Positions 11,757-22,963 of a stretch of 64,000 bases of DNA are shown piece by piece. The notes under the pieces were generated by a model. The model was not told the origin of the DNA and ran no database searches. It worked only from the letters and a program-made list of their open reading frames with translations. Location: assembly GCA_024760905.1 (NCBI GenBank), contig CM045738.1, positions 47,805,797-47,869,796 of the forward strand, read 5' to 3'. The position numbers and the translations under genes were made by a program. Position 1 is the first letter of the stretch; every line of letters begins with the position of its first letter. This DNA is from Plotosus lineatus (Eukaryota > Chordata > Actinopteri > Siluriformes > Plotosidae).

Positions 11757-11769
11757 ATGAATTCTCGCA

Positions 11770-12467
11770 TCAGGTATCGTGAGTGGAGACTCCCAGCATG
11801 CTTTGGGAGCGACTCTATTATAATAATAATAATAATTAAATTTTCATTTCAACAGTGAACAGATAATGCATTGTATTGAGACATATGTAATTTGCACACT
11901 ATATTTGATGATATTCCCAGCACTTCCAGAGTCATCAACCAGATATTATAAATGAAAAATATTGTGACGAAACCTTCCTGTGCATCAACAAAATAACAAG
12001 ACAAAAAAAACCCCAAAAAAACAAACAAACAAAAAAATAATTACACCCCCCCACACACACACACACACAAAATAAGTGGCCTTATTTTTTTCTTATTTTT
12101 CTCTGACATCACTAAATTTGTTCTGAAAAAATCTGTCAACCAGAAAATTAAAAATGAGTGACCTAAAATGGATGCAGAGTGCATCCGAAGTCATTTCAAT
12201 TTGTCAAGGTTCCCTTTTATGGCACATCAAAGTGTGTTATGCTCTGGAATGATCTGTTCAGCTCTATTATGATTCCAATGTTCAGTGTATATTCAGATTA
12301 AATGACATTATATCACCAATAAACCATTATTTACACCCACCATACAGAGTCCTGTAAATTAGCAAAAATGTTTTTTAGCCAAGCTGCTTGTATGGAATCT
12401 AATCAATATTCAGCAGTGAATTTACATTTTCAACATGTTGATGATAAATGCAACAAGATAAATGTAC
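11770..12467. other. Intron of gene B, low complexity
   Basis: Contains a short (TAA)n, A-rich and (CA)n tracts (12000-12070). No gene or known repeat recognised. Confidence 0.5.
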
Positions 12468-12614
12468 CAGGAGAGTTCGATAAACTTCATAGTTGACCTG
12501 CTTATGCACAAGAATGTCCCCATTTCTGTTGATACTTAGCACGTCCATAGGTTCCTCATCAACACCACTTCCTTTGAGAGAAAGATTTACCAAATAGTCT
12601 CTCTTCATGTTTAT
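12468..12614 (-). CDS. cdh26: Gene B exon 3: EC1 middle
   Basis: 49 codons, phase 0 to 0; TTTTAG acceptor, CTG/GTACAT donor. It encodes MKRDYLVNLSLKGSGVDEEP, then DVLSINRNGDILVHKQVNYE. It has the same EC1 loop as gene A, with the T of TTGEV replaced so that the turn reads NRNGD. One codon shorter than the gene A exon. Confidence 0.9.
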
Positions 12615-13261
12615 CTAAAACAAAAGTGCATACAGAATAATGATGATTATCATAATCTTGTTAGTATGAGTAGATATAGTAACAAAAAATGCGGTGATGA
12701 TTGCCTTATGACTGTCTTTGTATCATTATTATATCGTCTTTGCACAAGTAGAATCGACCAGTTTTATTTAGGCAAAAACAAAGTGGGGCCAGGTTATAGC
12801 ATTGCCCGCCGAAGAATGGTTGCTAACCACTCTGTAATCACATCTTATGACTTGTAACAAAACATCCACATCATTCTGTTCTCTTGCCTGTGTTTGAGTG
12901 TTTTCATGTAATGTGTTTCCATTTCATGAAGTCTGTACATGCACCCGCAATGCGCGCTCTGGCCAAGGCCATCTCACGCTTGGTCAGCGGTAGGTTAATA
13001 TTGAGTCAAGTTCCATTGACAAACTTGTGTAAAATCCAAAAATCATGATATGCATGGTCTCAAATGGCTGTACAGTATTTCACTCTTTAAATGTTTGTTC
13101 TATCCTGTTTAAGTTTTGGAAGTTTCTGATTTTGCTTTTGGAAGTTTTTGTTGAGTTTGTCCAGGTATTACGAGCTAGTATTTTGAAAACACATGTTTTC
13201 TAGGTGAGGAACTCTGTCTACCTTTATTGATATATGTCTGCGTTTTATTAGAAGAACATTC
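12615..13261. other. Intron of gene B, nothing recognised
   Basis: AT-rich with no exon-like or repeat-like feature I can support. Confidence 0.5.
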
Positions 13262-15530
13262 AACAAGGTTTTGGAGAGTGAGAGGATGCTGGAGGAATGG
13301 AGGAGAAGTGTGCTCGTGCCCATTTTTAAGAACAAGGGAGGCGTGCAGAGTTGTGGCAACTACAGAGGGATAAAGTTGATGAGCCATACGATGAAGTTAT
13401 GGGAAAGAATAGTGGAAGCTAGACTAAGGGTAGAGGTCAGCATCTGTGAACAACAGTTTGGTTTCATGCCAAGAAAAAGCACCACAGATGCAGTGTTTGC
13501 TTTGAGGCTGTTAATAGAGAAGTACAGAGAAGGTCAGAGGGAGCTACATTGTGCCTTTGTGGATCTTGAGAAAGCATATGACAGGGTGCAGAGAAAGGAA
13601 CTGTGGTATTGCATGAGGAGGTCTGTGGTGGCAGAGAAGTATGTTAGGGTGGTGCAGGACATGTATGAGACATGTAAGACAGTGGTGAGGTGTGCTGTCG
13701 GTGTGACACAAGAGTTCAAGGTGGAGGTGGGACTGCATCAAGGATCAGCTCTGAGCCTCTTCTTGTTTGCTATGGTGATGGACAGGCTGATGAGGTGAGA
13801 CAAGATTCCCTGTGGACTATGATTTTTGCAGATGACATTGTGATCTGTGGTGAGAGCAGAGAACAAGTGCAGGAAAATCTAGAGAGGTGGCGGTATGCCC
13901 TGGAAAGGAGAGGAATGAAGGTTAGCCTCAGTAAGACAGAATACATGTGTGTGAACGAGAAGGATCCAAGAGAAACAGTGAGGTTACAGGGAGCAGAGAT
14001 AAAGAAGGTGGAATATTTTAAGTACTTAGGCTCAACAATCCCGAGCAATGGAGAGTGCGGAAAAGACGTGAAGTGTGTACAGGCTGGTTGGAGTGGTTGG
14101 AGAAAAGTATCCGGTGTGATGTGTGATAGGAAGGTGTCGACAAGAATGAAAGGAAAAGTGTAGAAGACGGTGATGAGGCCAGCGATGTTGTATGGTTTAG
14201 AAACAGTGGCCCTGGGGAAAAGACAGGAGGCAGAGCTGGAGGTAACAGAGATGAAAATGGTAAGGTTCTCTTTGGGACTCACGAGGACGGATAGGATCAG
14301 GAATGAGTACATCAGAGGGACAGTCCATGTAAGAGGTTTTGGAGACAAAGTCAGAGAGGCTAGATTGAGAGAGTTTGGACATGTGCAGAGGAGGGATAGT
14401 GAGTACATTGGTCGTCGGATGCTGAGGTTGGAACTACCAGGCAGAAGGCCTAGAGCAGGGGTCGGGAACCTTTTTGACTGAGAGAGTCAAAAAAACCCCC
14501 ACATTTTTAAATTTAATCTTCTGAGAGCCATATATTATTTTAATACTGCATACAACAAAATGGAAAAAGAAGACCAACAATTTTAAAGTATAACAAGACT
14601 GAATTTTTTTTTAAACGTCATCGTCTTAATGAAGTTATTTATGGATACGAAAAGTACTTCTTACTATTAATGCGACTTCTGGTGCTACATGGTTTTGTTG
14701 ATGGATTTGTAGTCGGGTTGATATGTGCTCACGTTCAGCTTCATGCAGGTGTTTAGGCTTCCATCTGTTAAACGTGACCGCAGGTTGGTCTTGAAGTTTT
14801 TCAGGTGAGAAGGACTTCTTGCATGCAAATGTACAGCCAAAGATGGTCAATATGGCAAGACTCACACACTGCAGTGTTTGGTATGGGTCAGGAAGCACAT
14901 TCCAGGTCTTGGCAATCAGCTGGTCTGCAGGTTGAAGTTTTTTTCATGTCTGTCCATTTGTGTTTGCTTGCCAGCTGTGCTTGGATTCATGCAAATGAGC
15001 TGATCAAAAACGAGGGAAAATTACTTCTTGTCCCAAAAACTACTCACGCAAGCTGTTGCATATAATCCAATAAAATTAGAGTTTCAAGGTATCAGACCCG
15101 CCCACACACACTGGAGTACAGAAAAGATTGGCTTTCTGCTCTGCGCCACAGTGACGTGGCATTGAAAATACAGTCGATGTATAGATTAAAATGCGTGAGA
15201 TTTATTCATGTTTTTGTTTTATTTAATGGCTTCTTTCTGTATTTTTATTTAAATGACAGCGAAATTATGTATAAGTTATTCTGTTAAGAAAGGCCATCTG
15301 ATTTATCTGAGAGCCATATGCAGTCATCAAAAGAGCCACATCTGGCTCGTGAGCCATAGGCTTCCGACCCCTGGCCTAGAGGAAGACCAAAGAAAAGATT
15401 TATGGCTGTGGTGAAGGAGGACATGATGGTAGTTGGTGGAAGAGAAGAAGCTGCAGAGGCTAGGTTGAGATGGAGGCAGATGATTTGCTGTGGCGACCCC
15501 TGAAGGGAACAGCCGAAAGAAAAAGAAGTC
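13262..15530 (+). mobile_element. RTE LINE copy 2, 5'-truncated, split by a hAT element
   Basis: Starts abruptly in the reverse transcriptase (TFNKVLESERMLEEWRRSV). It continues with FVDLEKAYDRV, IFADDIVICGESRE and GFGDKVREARLREFGHVQ, and ends with the RTE 3' end CTGTGGCGACCCCTGAAGG and an AAG-rich tail. The hAT element at 14456-15373 interrupts it. A stop at 14161 (TAG) and a frame break near 13795 show it is dead. Confidence 0.88.
14456..15373 (-). mobile_element. hAT-type element with 8-bp target duplication
   Basis: Flanked by a perfect 8-bp duplication GCCTAGAG (14448-14455 and 15374-15381) and ended by inverted repeats CAGGGGTCGGGAACC and GGCTTCCGACCCCTG. Both features are hAT hallmarks. 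On the minus strand near 14780-14898 the frame reads MLPDPYQTLQCVSLAILTIF, then GCTFACKKSFSPEK. This resembles the C-terminal dimerisation region of hAT transposases (LPxxYPxLRxxALxxLxxFGSTYxCExxFS). The rest of the transposase is missing, so the copy is internally deleted. Confidence 0.88.
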
Positions 15531-15746
15531 TATGTTTGATCAGAGTTGAGTACTACAGAACTCCCCCCCCCCCCACACACACAGACACACAGTTGATTTT
15601 TCTTCTATATTCGCCTGTTAATGCAAGTATGGAAACCTTTTGTGTTTCTAAATACTGTTAAACAGCCTCTGCATGATCCCAATAGTGAGATTCAGCAGTT
15701 CAGTGAGTGAGTGACCAGGTGTACAATAGCAAATTAAAATACTTAC

Positions 15747-15854
15747 GTTGCCGAGTGTATATGGGAAAGGGCTTTCTTCCTCGATAACAAATGAGTCAAT
15801 AATCCATGCTCTCTCCTGCCTTATTTTGCTCCGATCAGATACCACAACTGCACA
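15747..15854 (-). CDS. cdh26: Gene B exon 2: propeptide, cleavage site, EC1 start
   Basis: 36 codons, phase 0 to 0; acceptor CACTTAG, donor AAC/GTAAGT. It reads CAVVVSDRSKIRQER, then AWIIDSFVIEEESPFPYTLG. The AW start and IEEE strand equal gene A, but the cleavage site is RQER rather than RKKR, so only the minimal R-x-x-R furin pattern remains. Confidence 0.9.
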
Positions 15855-16270
15855 CTAAGTGAGAAATATAAAACGGAGCTAAATTAAAAATAAAAATGTT
15901 TTCAGAGATGAAAGCTTGCCTTTAGATAACACTTTTAATAATCATGTTATAAGAAATGGGTCCGGATGATAAGTGCTGCTCATCTGGCAAGAAAAGGAAA
16001 ATGTTTTTAAATACAAATTTTGTGCATACTGCTGATGAAAGCAATATATTTTATTTTTTTCTCACGGTACTTTTTAGATTTAAAACATGTTTGTTGTTCC
16101 TTCATAATTCCCAATTCATTAACAAAACTTTACTTTGCCGGAGCATTTTTGCCAACATACAGAACATTTCTGGCTTTGCTGCATCTGAATATCAATATAC
16201 AAAATAAACAATACTTAGAATGTATGCAAAATCTATTAATAAAAACATGAAATTAATTTATAACACTTAC

Positions 16271-16312
16271 TGTTATGATGAAAATGACTTTCATCGGACT
16301 TATTGTCCTCAT
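16271..16312 (-). CDS. cdh26: Gene B exon 1: start codon and signal peptide
   Basis: 14 codons, MRTISPMKVIFIIT, followed by an ACA/GTAAGT donor, phase 0. Joined to exon 2 the leader is MRTISPMKVIFIITCAVVV, a basic start and hydrophobic core typical of a signal peptide. It starts at the first ATG upstream of the donor. The equivalent exon for gene A was not found. Confidence 0.8.
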
Positions 16313-16927
16313 GCTGTATTCCTTGTTTCTTCTTAAATATTAATGTCTGTAATGTGGATTTGACTTTTCTCTTCGTGTCGGTGTGCATGAGTAGGATTTT
16401 TTTTTGTGTGCGTGCGTGTTGTCAGTTGCCTTCCTTTTAAGCTTTTAGTGGGAGGAGAATTCCTGTGCGATTCTCATGAATTGCAGCAGACCTGTTATTT
16501 GATATGATAAATATGACCATGGTTTTTGTTTTCAGTCTTAGTTTGTATCTTTAAATCTTCAGCAGCTAGCAGTGCTTTATGAAACCTGAATACTAATCTC
16601 GGTCCAAGCGAATAAGCAGTCACGAAACGAGTCATCTATTTTTCTATTATTCAACTTCATACTTGAACAAATTATCAACATCTGTTTATAATACAGTCTA
16701 ACTGAAACTGCATCCTCCCCCATGGTTATTTTCAGAGTTTCAGCACATTTAAATTCCTTTTAACTCAACAAGTGTTTTAAATATGAAGCCAGACATCAGT
16801 TGTTATTTTTTCGTAATCAATGGAGAATTTTGAATGAATAGTGCACATCCACACGATTAAAGGAAGAATAATTAGCAAAAAAAGGTTGTTTTGCAGGTTT
16901 AATTACTAAGACATATACCCATGCTTG
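16313..16927. other. 5' flank of gene B
   Basis: Upstream region of the gene B start codon. It should contain the 5' UTR and promoter, but I see no convincing TATA box or CpG-rich stretch. AT-rich with a (TG)-type run near 16398-16420. Confidence 0.4.
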
Positions 16928-17722
16928 TCTTCTTCTTCTTCTTTTCATTTCGGCTGTTCCCTTCAGGGGTCGCCACATGCCTTCATGTCCATGAATCGTC
17001 TCTTTGGTCTTCCTCTTGGCCTTCTGCCTGGTAGTTCCAACCTCAGCATCCTACTACCAATATACTCACTATCCCTCCTCTGTACATGTCCAAACCATCT
17101 CAATCTAGCCTCTCTGACTTTGTCTCCAAAACATCTTACATGTGCTGTCCCTCTGATGTACTCATTCCTGATCTTATCCATCCTCGTGACTCCCAAAGAG
17201 AACCTCAACATTTTCATCTCTGCTACCTCCGGCTCAGCCTCCTGTCTTTCCCCCAGGGCTACTGTTTCTAAACCATACAACATCACTGGCCTCAACACCA
17301 TCTTGTACACTTTTCCTTTCATTCTTGCTGATACCTTCTAATCACACATCACACCGGACACTTTTCTCCAACCAGCTTGCACATGCTTCTTCACCTCTTT
17401 TCCACACTCTCCACTGCTCGGGATTGTTGAGCCAAAGAACTTAAAATCCTCCACCTTCCTTATCTCTGCTTCCTCTAACCTCATCGTTCCTGTTGGGTCC
17501 TTGTCATTCATAGACATGTATTCTGTCTTACTGAGGCTAACCTTCATTCCCCTCCTTTCCAGGGCATACCGCCACCTCTCTAGATTGAGATGGCTCGGAC
17601 ATGTGCAGAGGAGGGATAGTGAGTACATTGGTAGTAGGATGCTTGGGTAGAACTATCAGGCAGAATGCCTAGAGGAAGACCAAAGAGAAGGTTTATGGAT
17701 GTGGTGAAGGAGGACATGAAGG
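16928..17722 (-). mobile_element. RTE LINE copy 3, rearranged 3' fragments in opposite orientation
   Basis: 16928-17580 is the RTE 3' region on the minus strand (CFGDKVREARLRWFGHVQRR and LGVTRMDKIRNEYIRGTAHV), with an internal deletion just inside the 3' end (GTCGCCACA joins TGCCTTC). From 17580 to 17722 the sequence flips to the plus strand and repeats the same 3' region (agattgagatggctcggacatgtgcag ... gacatgaagg). The join could be a 5' inversion at insertion or two abutting copies. Confidence 0.8.
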
Positions 17723-17724
17723 TA

Positions 17725-18797
17725 CAGTGGTATGAAAAAGTACCTGAATCTTTTGGAATTTCTCACATTTCTGCATAAAATCACCATCAAATGTTATCTG
17801 ATCTTTGTCAAAATCACACAGATGAAAAAACAGTGTCTGCTTTAACTAAAACCACCCAAACATTTTATAGGTTTTCATATTTTAATGAGGATAGCATGCA
17901 AACAATGACAGAAGAGGGAGGATTAAGTAACTGAACCATCACATTTAATATTTTGTGGCCCCCCCTTTTGGCAGCAATAACTTCAACCAGACGCTTCGTG
18001 TAAGCTGCAGATCAGTCTGGCACATCGATCAGGACTAATCTTGGCCCATTCTTCTTTACAAAACTGTTATAGTTCAGTCAGACTCCTTGGATGTCTGGCA
18101 TGAATCGCTGTCTTGAGGTCATGCCACAGCATCTCAATGGGGTTCAAGTCTGGACGTTGACTTGGCCACTCCAGAACGTGTATTTTGTTCTTCTGAAACC
18201 ATTCTGAAGTTGATTTACTTCTGTGTTTTGGATCATTGTCTTTTTGCAGCATCCATCCTTTTTTAGCTTCAACTGTCTGACAGACTTAGGTTTTCCTGCA
18301 AAACATCCTGATAAACTTTTGAATTAATTTTTCCATTCATGATTGCAAGTTGTCCAGGCCCCGAGGCAGCAAAACAGCCCCAAACCATGATGCACCCTCC
18401 ACCATGCTTCACAGTGGGGATGAGGCGTTGATGTTGGTGAGCTGTTCCATTTTTCCTCCACACATGACATTGTGTGTTCCTCCCAAACAAATCAACTTTG
18501 GTTTCATCAGTCCTCAATATATTTTGCCAAAACTTCTGTGGAGTGTCCAAGTGCCTTTTTGCGAACATTAAACGAGCAACAATGGTTTTTTTTTAGACAG
18601 CAGTGGCTTCCTCCTTGGAGTCCTCCCTGCGCTGAACTCTTGGCGTCATCTTTGGTGGACGGCCACTCCTTGGGAGAGAAGCAACAGTGCCAAACTCTCT
18701 CCATTTGTAGACAACTTCTCTGACTGTCGATTGATGAACATCCAGACTTTTAGAGATGGTTTTGTATCCTTTCCCAGCTTTATACAAATCAACAATT
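17725..18797 (-). mobile_element. Tc1-like transposon, one end missing
   Basis: The left end at 17725 is CAGTGGTATGAAAAAGTACC after TA. The same long terminal repeat occurs inverted at 55717-56003. The minus strand carries transposase pieces. The other terminal repeat is absent: homology stops at about 18797, where a repeat shared with 51956-52025 begins. Confidence 0.85.
18020..18797 (-). pseudogene. Tc1-like transposase, broken
   Basis: Pieces in order: DLYKAGKGYKTISKSLDVHQ and VYKWREFGTVASLPRSGRPP (helix-turn-helix DNA binding), NILRTDETKVDLFGR (first catalytic Asp), VKHGGGCIMVWGCFAASGPG, QKDNDPKHRSKSTSEWF (second Asp), WPSQRPDLNPIEMLWHDLK (the Glu). The three catalytic DDE-type positions can be seen but frames change near 18250 and 18600, and the N-terminus is replaced by unrelated sequence. 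Confidence 0.85.
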
Positions 18798-18798
18798 A

Positions 18799-18870
18799 GC
18801 CAATTAGCACTCATGGACTTCCGGTCACGGACGGCTGTGGCATTAACTTGGATTCGAAGTTGCAATTTCT
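18799..18870 (-). repeat. Short dispersed repeat shared with 51956-52025
   Basis: ccaattagcactcatggacttccggtcacgg and onward matches the sequence at 51956 with few differences, including CTATGGCATTAAC. It abuts the broken end of the Tc1 element. Identity of the parent repeat is unknown. Confidence 0.55.
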
Positions 18871-19640
18871 GAATTCACTGTCACACTCAGGAGCCCAGTT
18901 AACAGAATTTTTAAGCTCATATTCCCTCTTTCATTGATCATTTTGCTTTGTCTGACATTGCATGCTTAATTGTCAGTCATTGCTTATTGTGTGGGTGCAG
19001 CTAAGACACACATTAAGAAAGCCAGACAAACACGTTTGGTTTGTTGACACTGCATTTTGATTTTATCGTGCTTCATTTGTTTAAATGCGACACACTGCAG
19101 TATCTGCATGGAGGGGTCATGAGTTTTAACCTATTAAAATTTAAAATCTCCCCAGAATATAATGTAAATTAACCATTGAAACATTTTTCATAATTTTAAA
19201 CCCAGGCAATTTTTGTAAATAATTTTTTTAGCTATTACTAAATTATATCCCTCCACAATATAGTTAAAAAGGAGCATAAATTAGAAGTCAGTCTTCAGTA
19301 GAAGACTGGACAGTACCTGGATGGTTCCACATGTCATAATCATAATCTAAACCTGTTGCAATGTAGCGAGCAAGTTTTTAATCTGTATGTGTTCAAATGC
19401 TTGTGAATTTTATCACAAGTTGTTGGTCAGACAAGCTGGAAATGCTTAAAAGGAAAATACAAGTTACAGTTTTAGTGTTGTTTAACCTCTAGAGTGAGTT
19501 ATTCAGAAATACTTGATAAACTACTTCTGGTGGAGACTTGAGCAGATAACAAAAATTGAACAGAAATGACAGACAGTTCAGAATTTTTCCAATGTTGATC
19601 AACAAAAAAATGTGTTTATATTGACAACCTCAATTCGATT
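18871..19640. other. Intergenic, AT-rich, nothing recognised
   Basis: No open frame, exon or shared repeat could be supported here. Confidence 0.5.
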
Positions 19641-19709
19641 CCTGTGGAATTAATGCCTGTGGTAGTTGGTAAGCATTTCAAAATTACTGAAGAGCACTTT
19701 TTGAAATGT

Positions 19710-19885
19710 TATGTTGCTTATTCATTCATTTTTCTGAATCGCTTAATTCTAATTAGGTGTTGCGGCGGGAGGCTGGTGCACATCTCAGTCGACTGTGGGC
19801 GAGGGCAGAGGACACCTTGGACAGCTTGCCAGAGCATCGAAGGGCAGAAACATGCTGAAAGTAATTCAGCCTATTCTTGACAAAC
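19710..19885 (-). repeat. Dispersed repeat: alternative SINE tail fragment
   Basis: tcattcatttttctgaatcgcttaattctaattaggtg followed by gggcgagggcagaggacaccttggacagc matches the tail part of the SINE-like unit at 57209 and the copy at 34205. Only the tail is present here. Confidence 0.6.
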
Positions 19886-20103
19886 AACAGCAGGGATTTT
19901 TTTTAATACATACATATATATAAATGCGGTTCAATTTACGAAAAGTCTGGGTTACGAAACTACTTCCGGAATGAATTTATTTCGTAAATTGAGATACCAC
20001 TGTACAGGGATCCCTCGCTACTTTGAACTTCAATTCTTGCGGCTTCAGTGCATCGCGTTTTTTTAAAAATTAGATAAATAAATATTCATCGAATTAAAAA
20101 AAA

Positions 20104-22963
20104 ACAACGACCGCCAAATCCGTAGGCAGAGAGAGAAGAGGAAAGGCATGACTCTAGGACTGAGAGTAGGGACTTTGAATGTTGGAACTATGCAAAGAAA
20201 AGGTAAAGAGCTGGCTGACATGATGCAGTGGAGGAAGGTGGACATACTGTGTGTTCAGGAGACTAGGTGGAAAGGTAGAGCTAAAAGCTTAGGAGCAGGG
20301 TTTAAGCTGTTTTATCATGGTGTGGATGGGAAGAGAAATGGAGTAGGAGTCATCTTGAAGGAGGGGTTTGTCAGGAATGTTCTAGAAGTGAAAAGAGTGT
20401 CAGACAGAGTGATGAGTCTCAAGTTAGAAATTGAAGGTGTAATGCTCAATGTTGTTAGTGCTTATGCCCCACAGGCAGGATGTGAGCTAGACGAGAAGGA
20501 GAGATTCTGGAGTGACGTAGATGAAGTGATGCAGAATACCCCCAGAGGTGAAAGAGTGGTCTTTGGTGCAGACTTCAATGGACATGTTGGTGCAGGCAAC
20601 AGAGGGGACAAGGAAGTGATGGGCAGGTTTGGTATCCAGGACAGGAACGCAGAAGGACAGATGATAGATTTTGCAAAAAGGATGGAAATGGCTGTGGTGA
20701 ATACTTTCTTCCAGAAGAAACAGGAGCATAGGGTGACTTATAAAAGCGGAGGTAGGAGCACACAGGTAGACTACATCTTGTGTAGGCGATGTAATTTGAA
20801 GGAAGTCAATGACTGCAAAGTAGCAGTGGGTGAGAGTGTTGCCAAACAGCATAGGATGGTGGTATGCAGGATGACACTGATGGTGAGGAGGGTGAAGAAG
20901 GCAAAGGCAGAGCAGAAGACAAAGTGGTGGAAGTTGAAAAAGGAAGGGTGTCATGTTGTGTTCAAAGAGGAGTTGAAACAGGCTTTGGGTGGCCAGGAAG
21001 TGCTTCCAAATGACTGGACAACCACAGCAAATGTGATCAGGGACACAGGTAGGAGAGTACTTGGTGTGTCCTCTGGAAGGAAAGTAGATAAGGAGACTTG
21101 GTGGTGGAATGAGGAAGTGCAAGAGTGTGTACAAAGGAAGAGGTACTAAGAAAAAGTGGGACATTGAGAGGACCGAAGAGAGTAAAAAGGAGTACAGGGA
21201 GACACAGCGTAAGGCGAAAGTAGCAGTGGTTAAGGCCAAACAGAGGGCGTTTGATGACTTGTATGATAGGTTGGACAGTAAAGAAGGAGAAAATGATCTA
21301 TACAGGTTGGCACAGCAGAGAAATAGAGATGGGAAAGACGTGCAGCAAGTTAGTAAGGACAGAGAGGGAAATGTATTGACTGATGACAGAAGTGTGCTGA
21401 GAAGATGGAAAGAGTACTTTGAAGAGCTGATGAATGAGGAAAATGAGAGAGAAAAAAGAGTAGAAGAGGTGACCGTTGAGGAGCAGGATGTAGCAAAGAT
21501 CAGTAAAGGTGAAGTGAGAAGGGCATTGAAGAGGATAAAGAGTGGAAAGGCAGTTGGTCCTGATGATATACCTATGGAGGTATGGAAGTGTCTAGGAGAG
21601 GTAGCAATAGATTTTTTGACAAGAACATTCAACAAGGTACTAGAGAGTGAGCAGATGCCGGAGGAGTGGAGGAGAAGAGTGCTGGTGCCCATTTTTAAGA
21701 ACAAGGGAGACGTGCAGAGTTGCGGCAACTACAGAGGGATAAAGTTGATGAGCCATACGATGAAGTTATGGGAAAGAAAAGTGGATGCTAGACTAAGGGC
21801 AGAGGTCCGCATTTGTGAACAACAGTTTAGTTTCATGCCAAGAAAGAGCACTACAGATGCAATGTTTGCATTGAGGATGTTAATAGAGAAGTACAGAGAA
21901 GGTCAGAGGGAACTGCATTGTGCCTTTGTGGATCTGGAAAAAGCATATGACAGGGTGCCAAGAGTAGAACTGTGGTATTGCATGAGGAAGTCTGGAGTGG
22001 CAGAGAAGTATGCTAGAGTGGTGCAGGACATGTATGAGAGATGTAAGACAGTGGTGAGGTGTGCTGTCGGTGTGACCGACGAATTCAAGGTGGAGGTGGG
22101 ACTGCATCAATGGTCAGCTCTGAGCCCCTTCTTGTTTGCTATGGTGATGGACAGGCTGACAGACGAAGTGAGACAAGAATGATGTTTGCAGATGACATTG
22201 TGATCTGTAGTGAGAGCAGAGAACAAGTGCAGGAAAATCTAGAGAGGTGGAGGTATGCCCTGGAAAGGAGAGGAATGAAGGTTAGCCTCAGAAAATCAGA
22301 ATACATGTGTGTGAATGACAAGGACCCAGGAGGAACGGTGATGTTACAGGGAGCATAGATAACGAAGGTGGAGGATTTTAAGTACTTAGGCTCAACACTC
22401 CCGAGCAATGGAGAGTGTGGAAAAGAGGTGAAGAAGCGTGTGCAGGCAGGCTGGAATGGTTGGAGAAAAGTGTCCGGTATGATGTGCGATAGGAGAGTGT
22501 CAGCAAGAATGAAGGGAAAAGTGTACAAGACGGTGGTGAGGCCAGCGATGTTGTATGGCTTAGAAACCGTGGCGCTGAGGAAAAGGCAGGAGGCAGAGCT
22601 GGAGGTAGCAGAGATGAAAATGTTGAGGTTCTATCTGGGAGTAACGAGGATGGATAGGATCAGAAATGAGTATATCAGAGGGACAGCCCATGTCAGATGT
22701 TTTGGAGACCAAGTCAGAGAGGCTAGATTGAGATGGTTTGGACATGTACAGAGGAGGGATAGTGAGTATATTGGTAGTAGGATGCTGAGGTTAGAACTAC
22801 CAGGCAGAAGGCCAAGAGGAAGACCAAAGAAGAGATTTGGTGAAGGAGGACATGAAGGTCATTGGAGTCAGAAAAGAAGATGCAGAGGACAGGGTGAGAT
22901 GGAGGTGGATGATTTGCTGTGGCGACCCCTGAAGGGAGCAGCCGAAAGTAATAGAAGAAGAAT
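20104..22963 (+). mobile_element. RTE LINE copy 4, nearly full length, with target duplication
   Basis: Flanked by the A-rich repeat GAATTAAAAAAAA at 20091-20103 and 22964-22976, consistent with a target duplication. The leader is internally deleted (ACAACGACCGCC joins AAATCCGTAGG). The endonuclease, reverse transcriptase and the 3' end GGCGACCCCTGAAGGGAGC are present. Confidence 0.85.
20148..22945 (+). pseudogene. RTE endonuclease-reverse transcriptase, copy 4
   Basis: Reads TLGLRVGTLNVGTMQ, VQETRWKGRAK, SAYAPQAGCELDEKERF, GADFNGHVGAGNRG, RVTYKSGGRSTQVDYILCRR. Then the linker region, IFKNKGDVQSCGNYRGIKLM, CAFVDLEKAYDRVPR, SALSPFLFAMVMDRLTDEV and MFADDIVICSESRE. Breaks: a frame change at about 21146, loss of bases at 22181 (the segment SPWT is missing), and a TAG at about 22358. 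The QG before SAL is QW here, another coding change. Confidence 0.85.

Larger units (their letters stand above)
1..16312 (-). other. cdh26: Gene B locus (partial): second cadherin-26-like gene
   Basis: Six exons, 744 bases in phase, run from a start codon at 16312 to exon 6 at 2720. They give a signal peptide, a short propeptide, EC1, EC2 and the EC2-EC3 linker. Every exon matches one of gene A in phase and in length (within two codons), so the genes are tandem duplicates in the same orientation. EC3 onward must lie left of the window; no EC3 exon is seen between 1 and 2719, which is mostly RTE and SINE. Gene B starts about 10.3 kb beyond the end of gene A. Confidence 0.78.

Noticed and set aside
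20487..21728. 413-codon minus-strand open frame
   Set aside because: It is the antisense of the RTE endonuclease/reverse transcriptase coding region. Similar serine/leucine/histidine-rich antisense frames occur opposite every RTE copy in the window.
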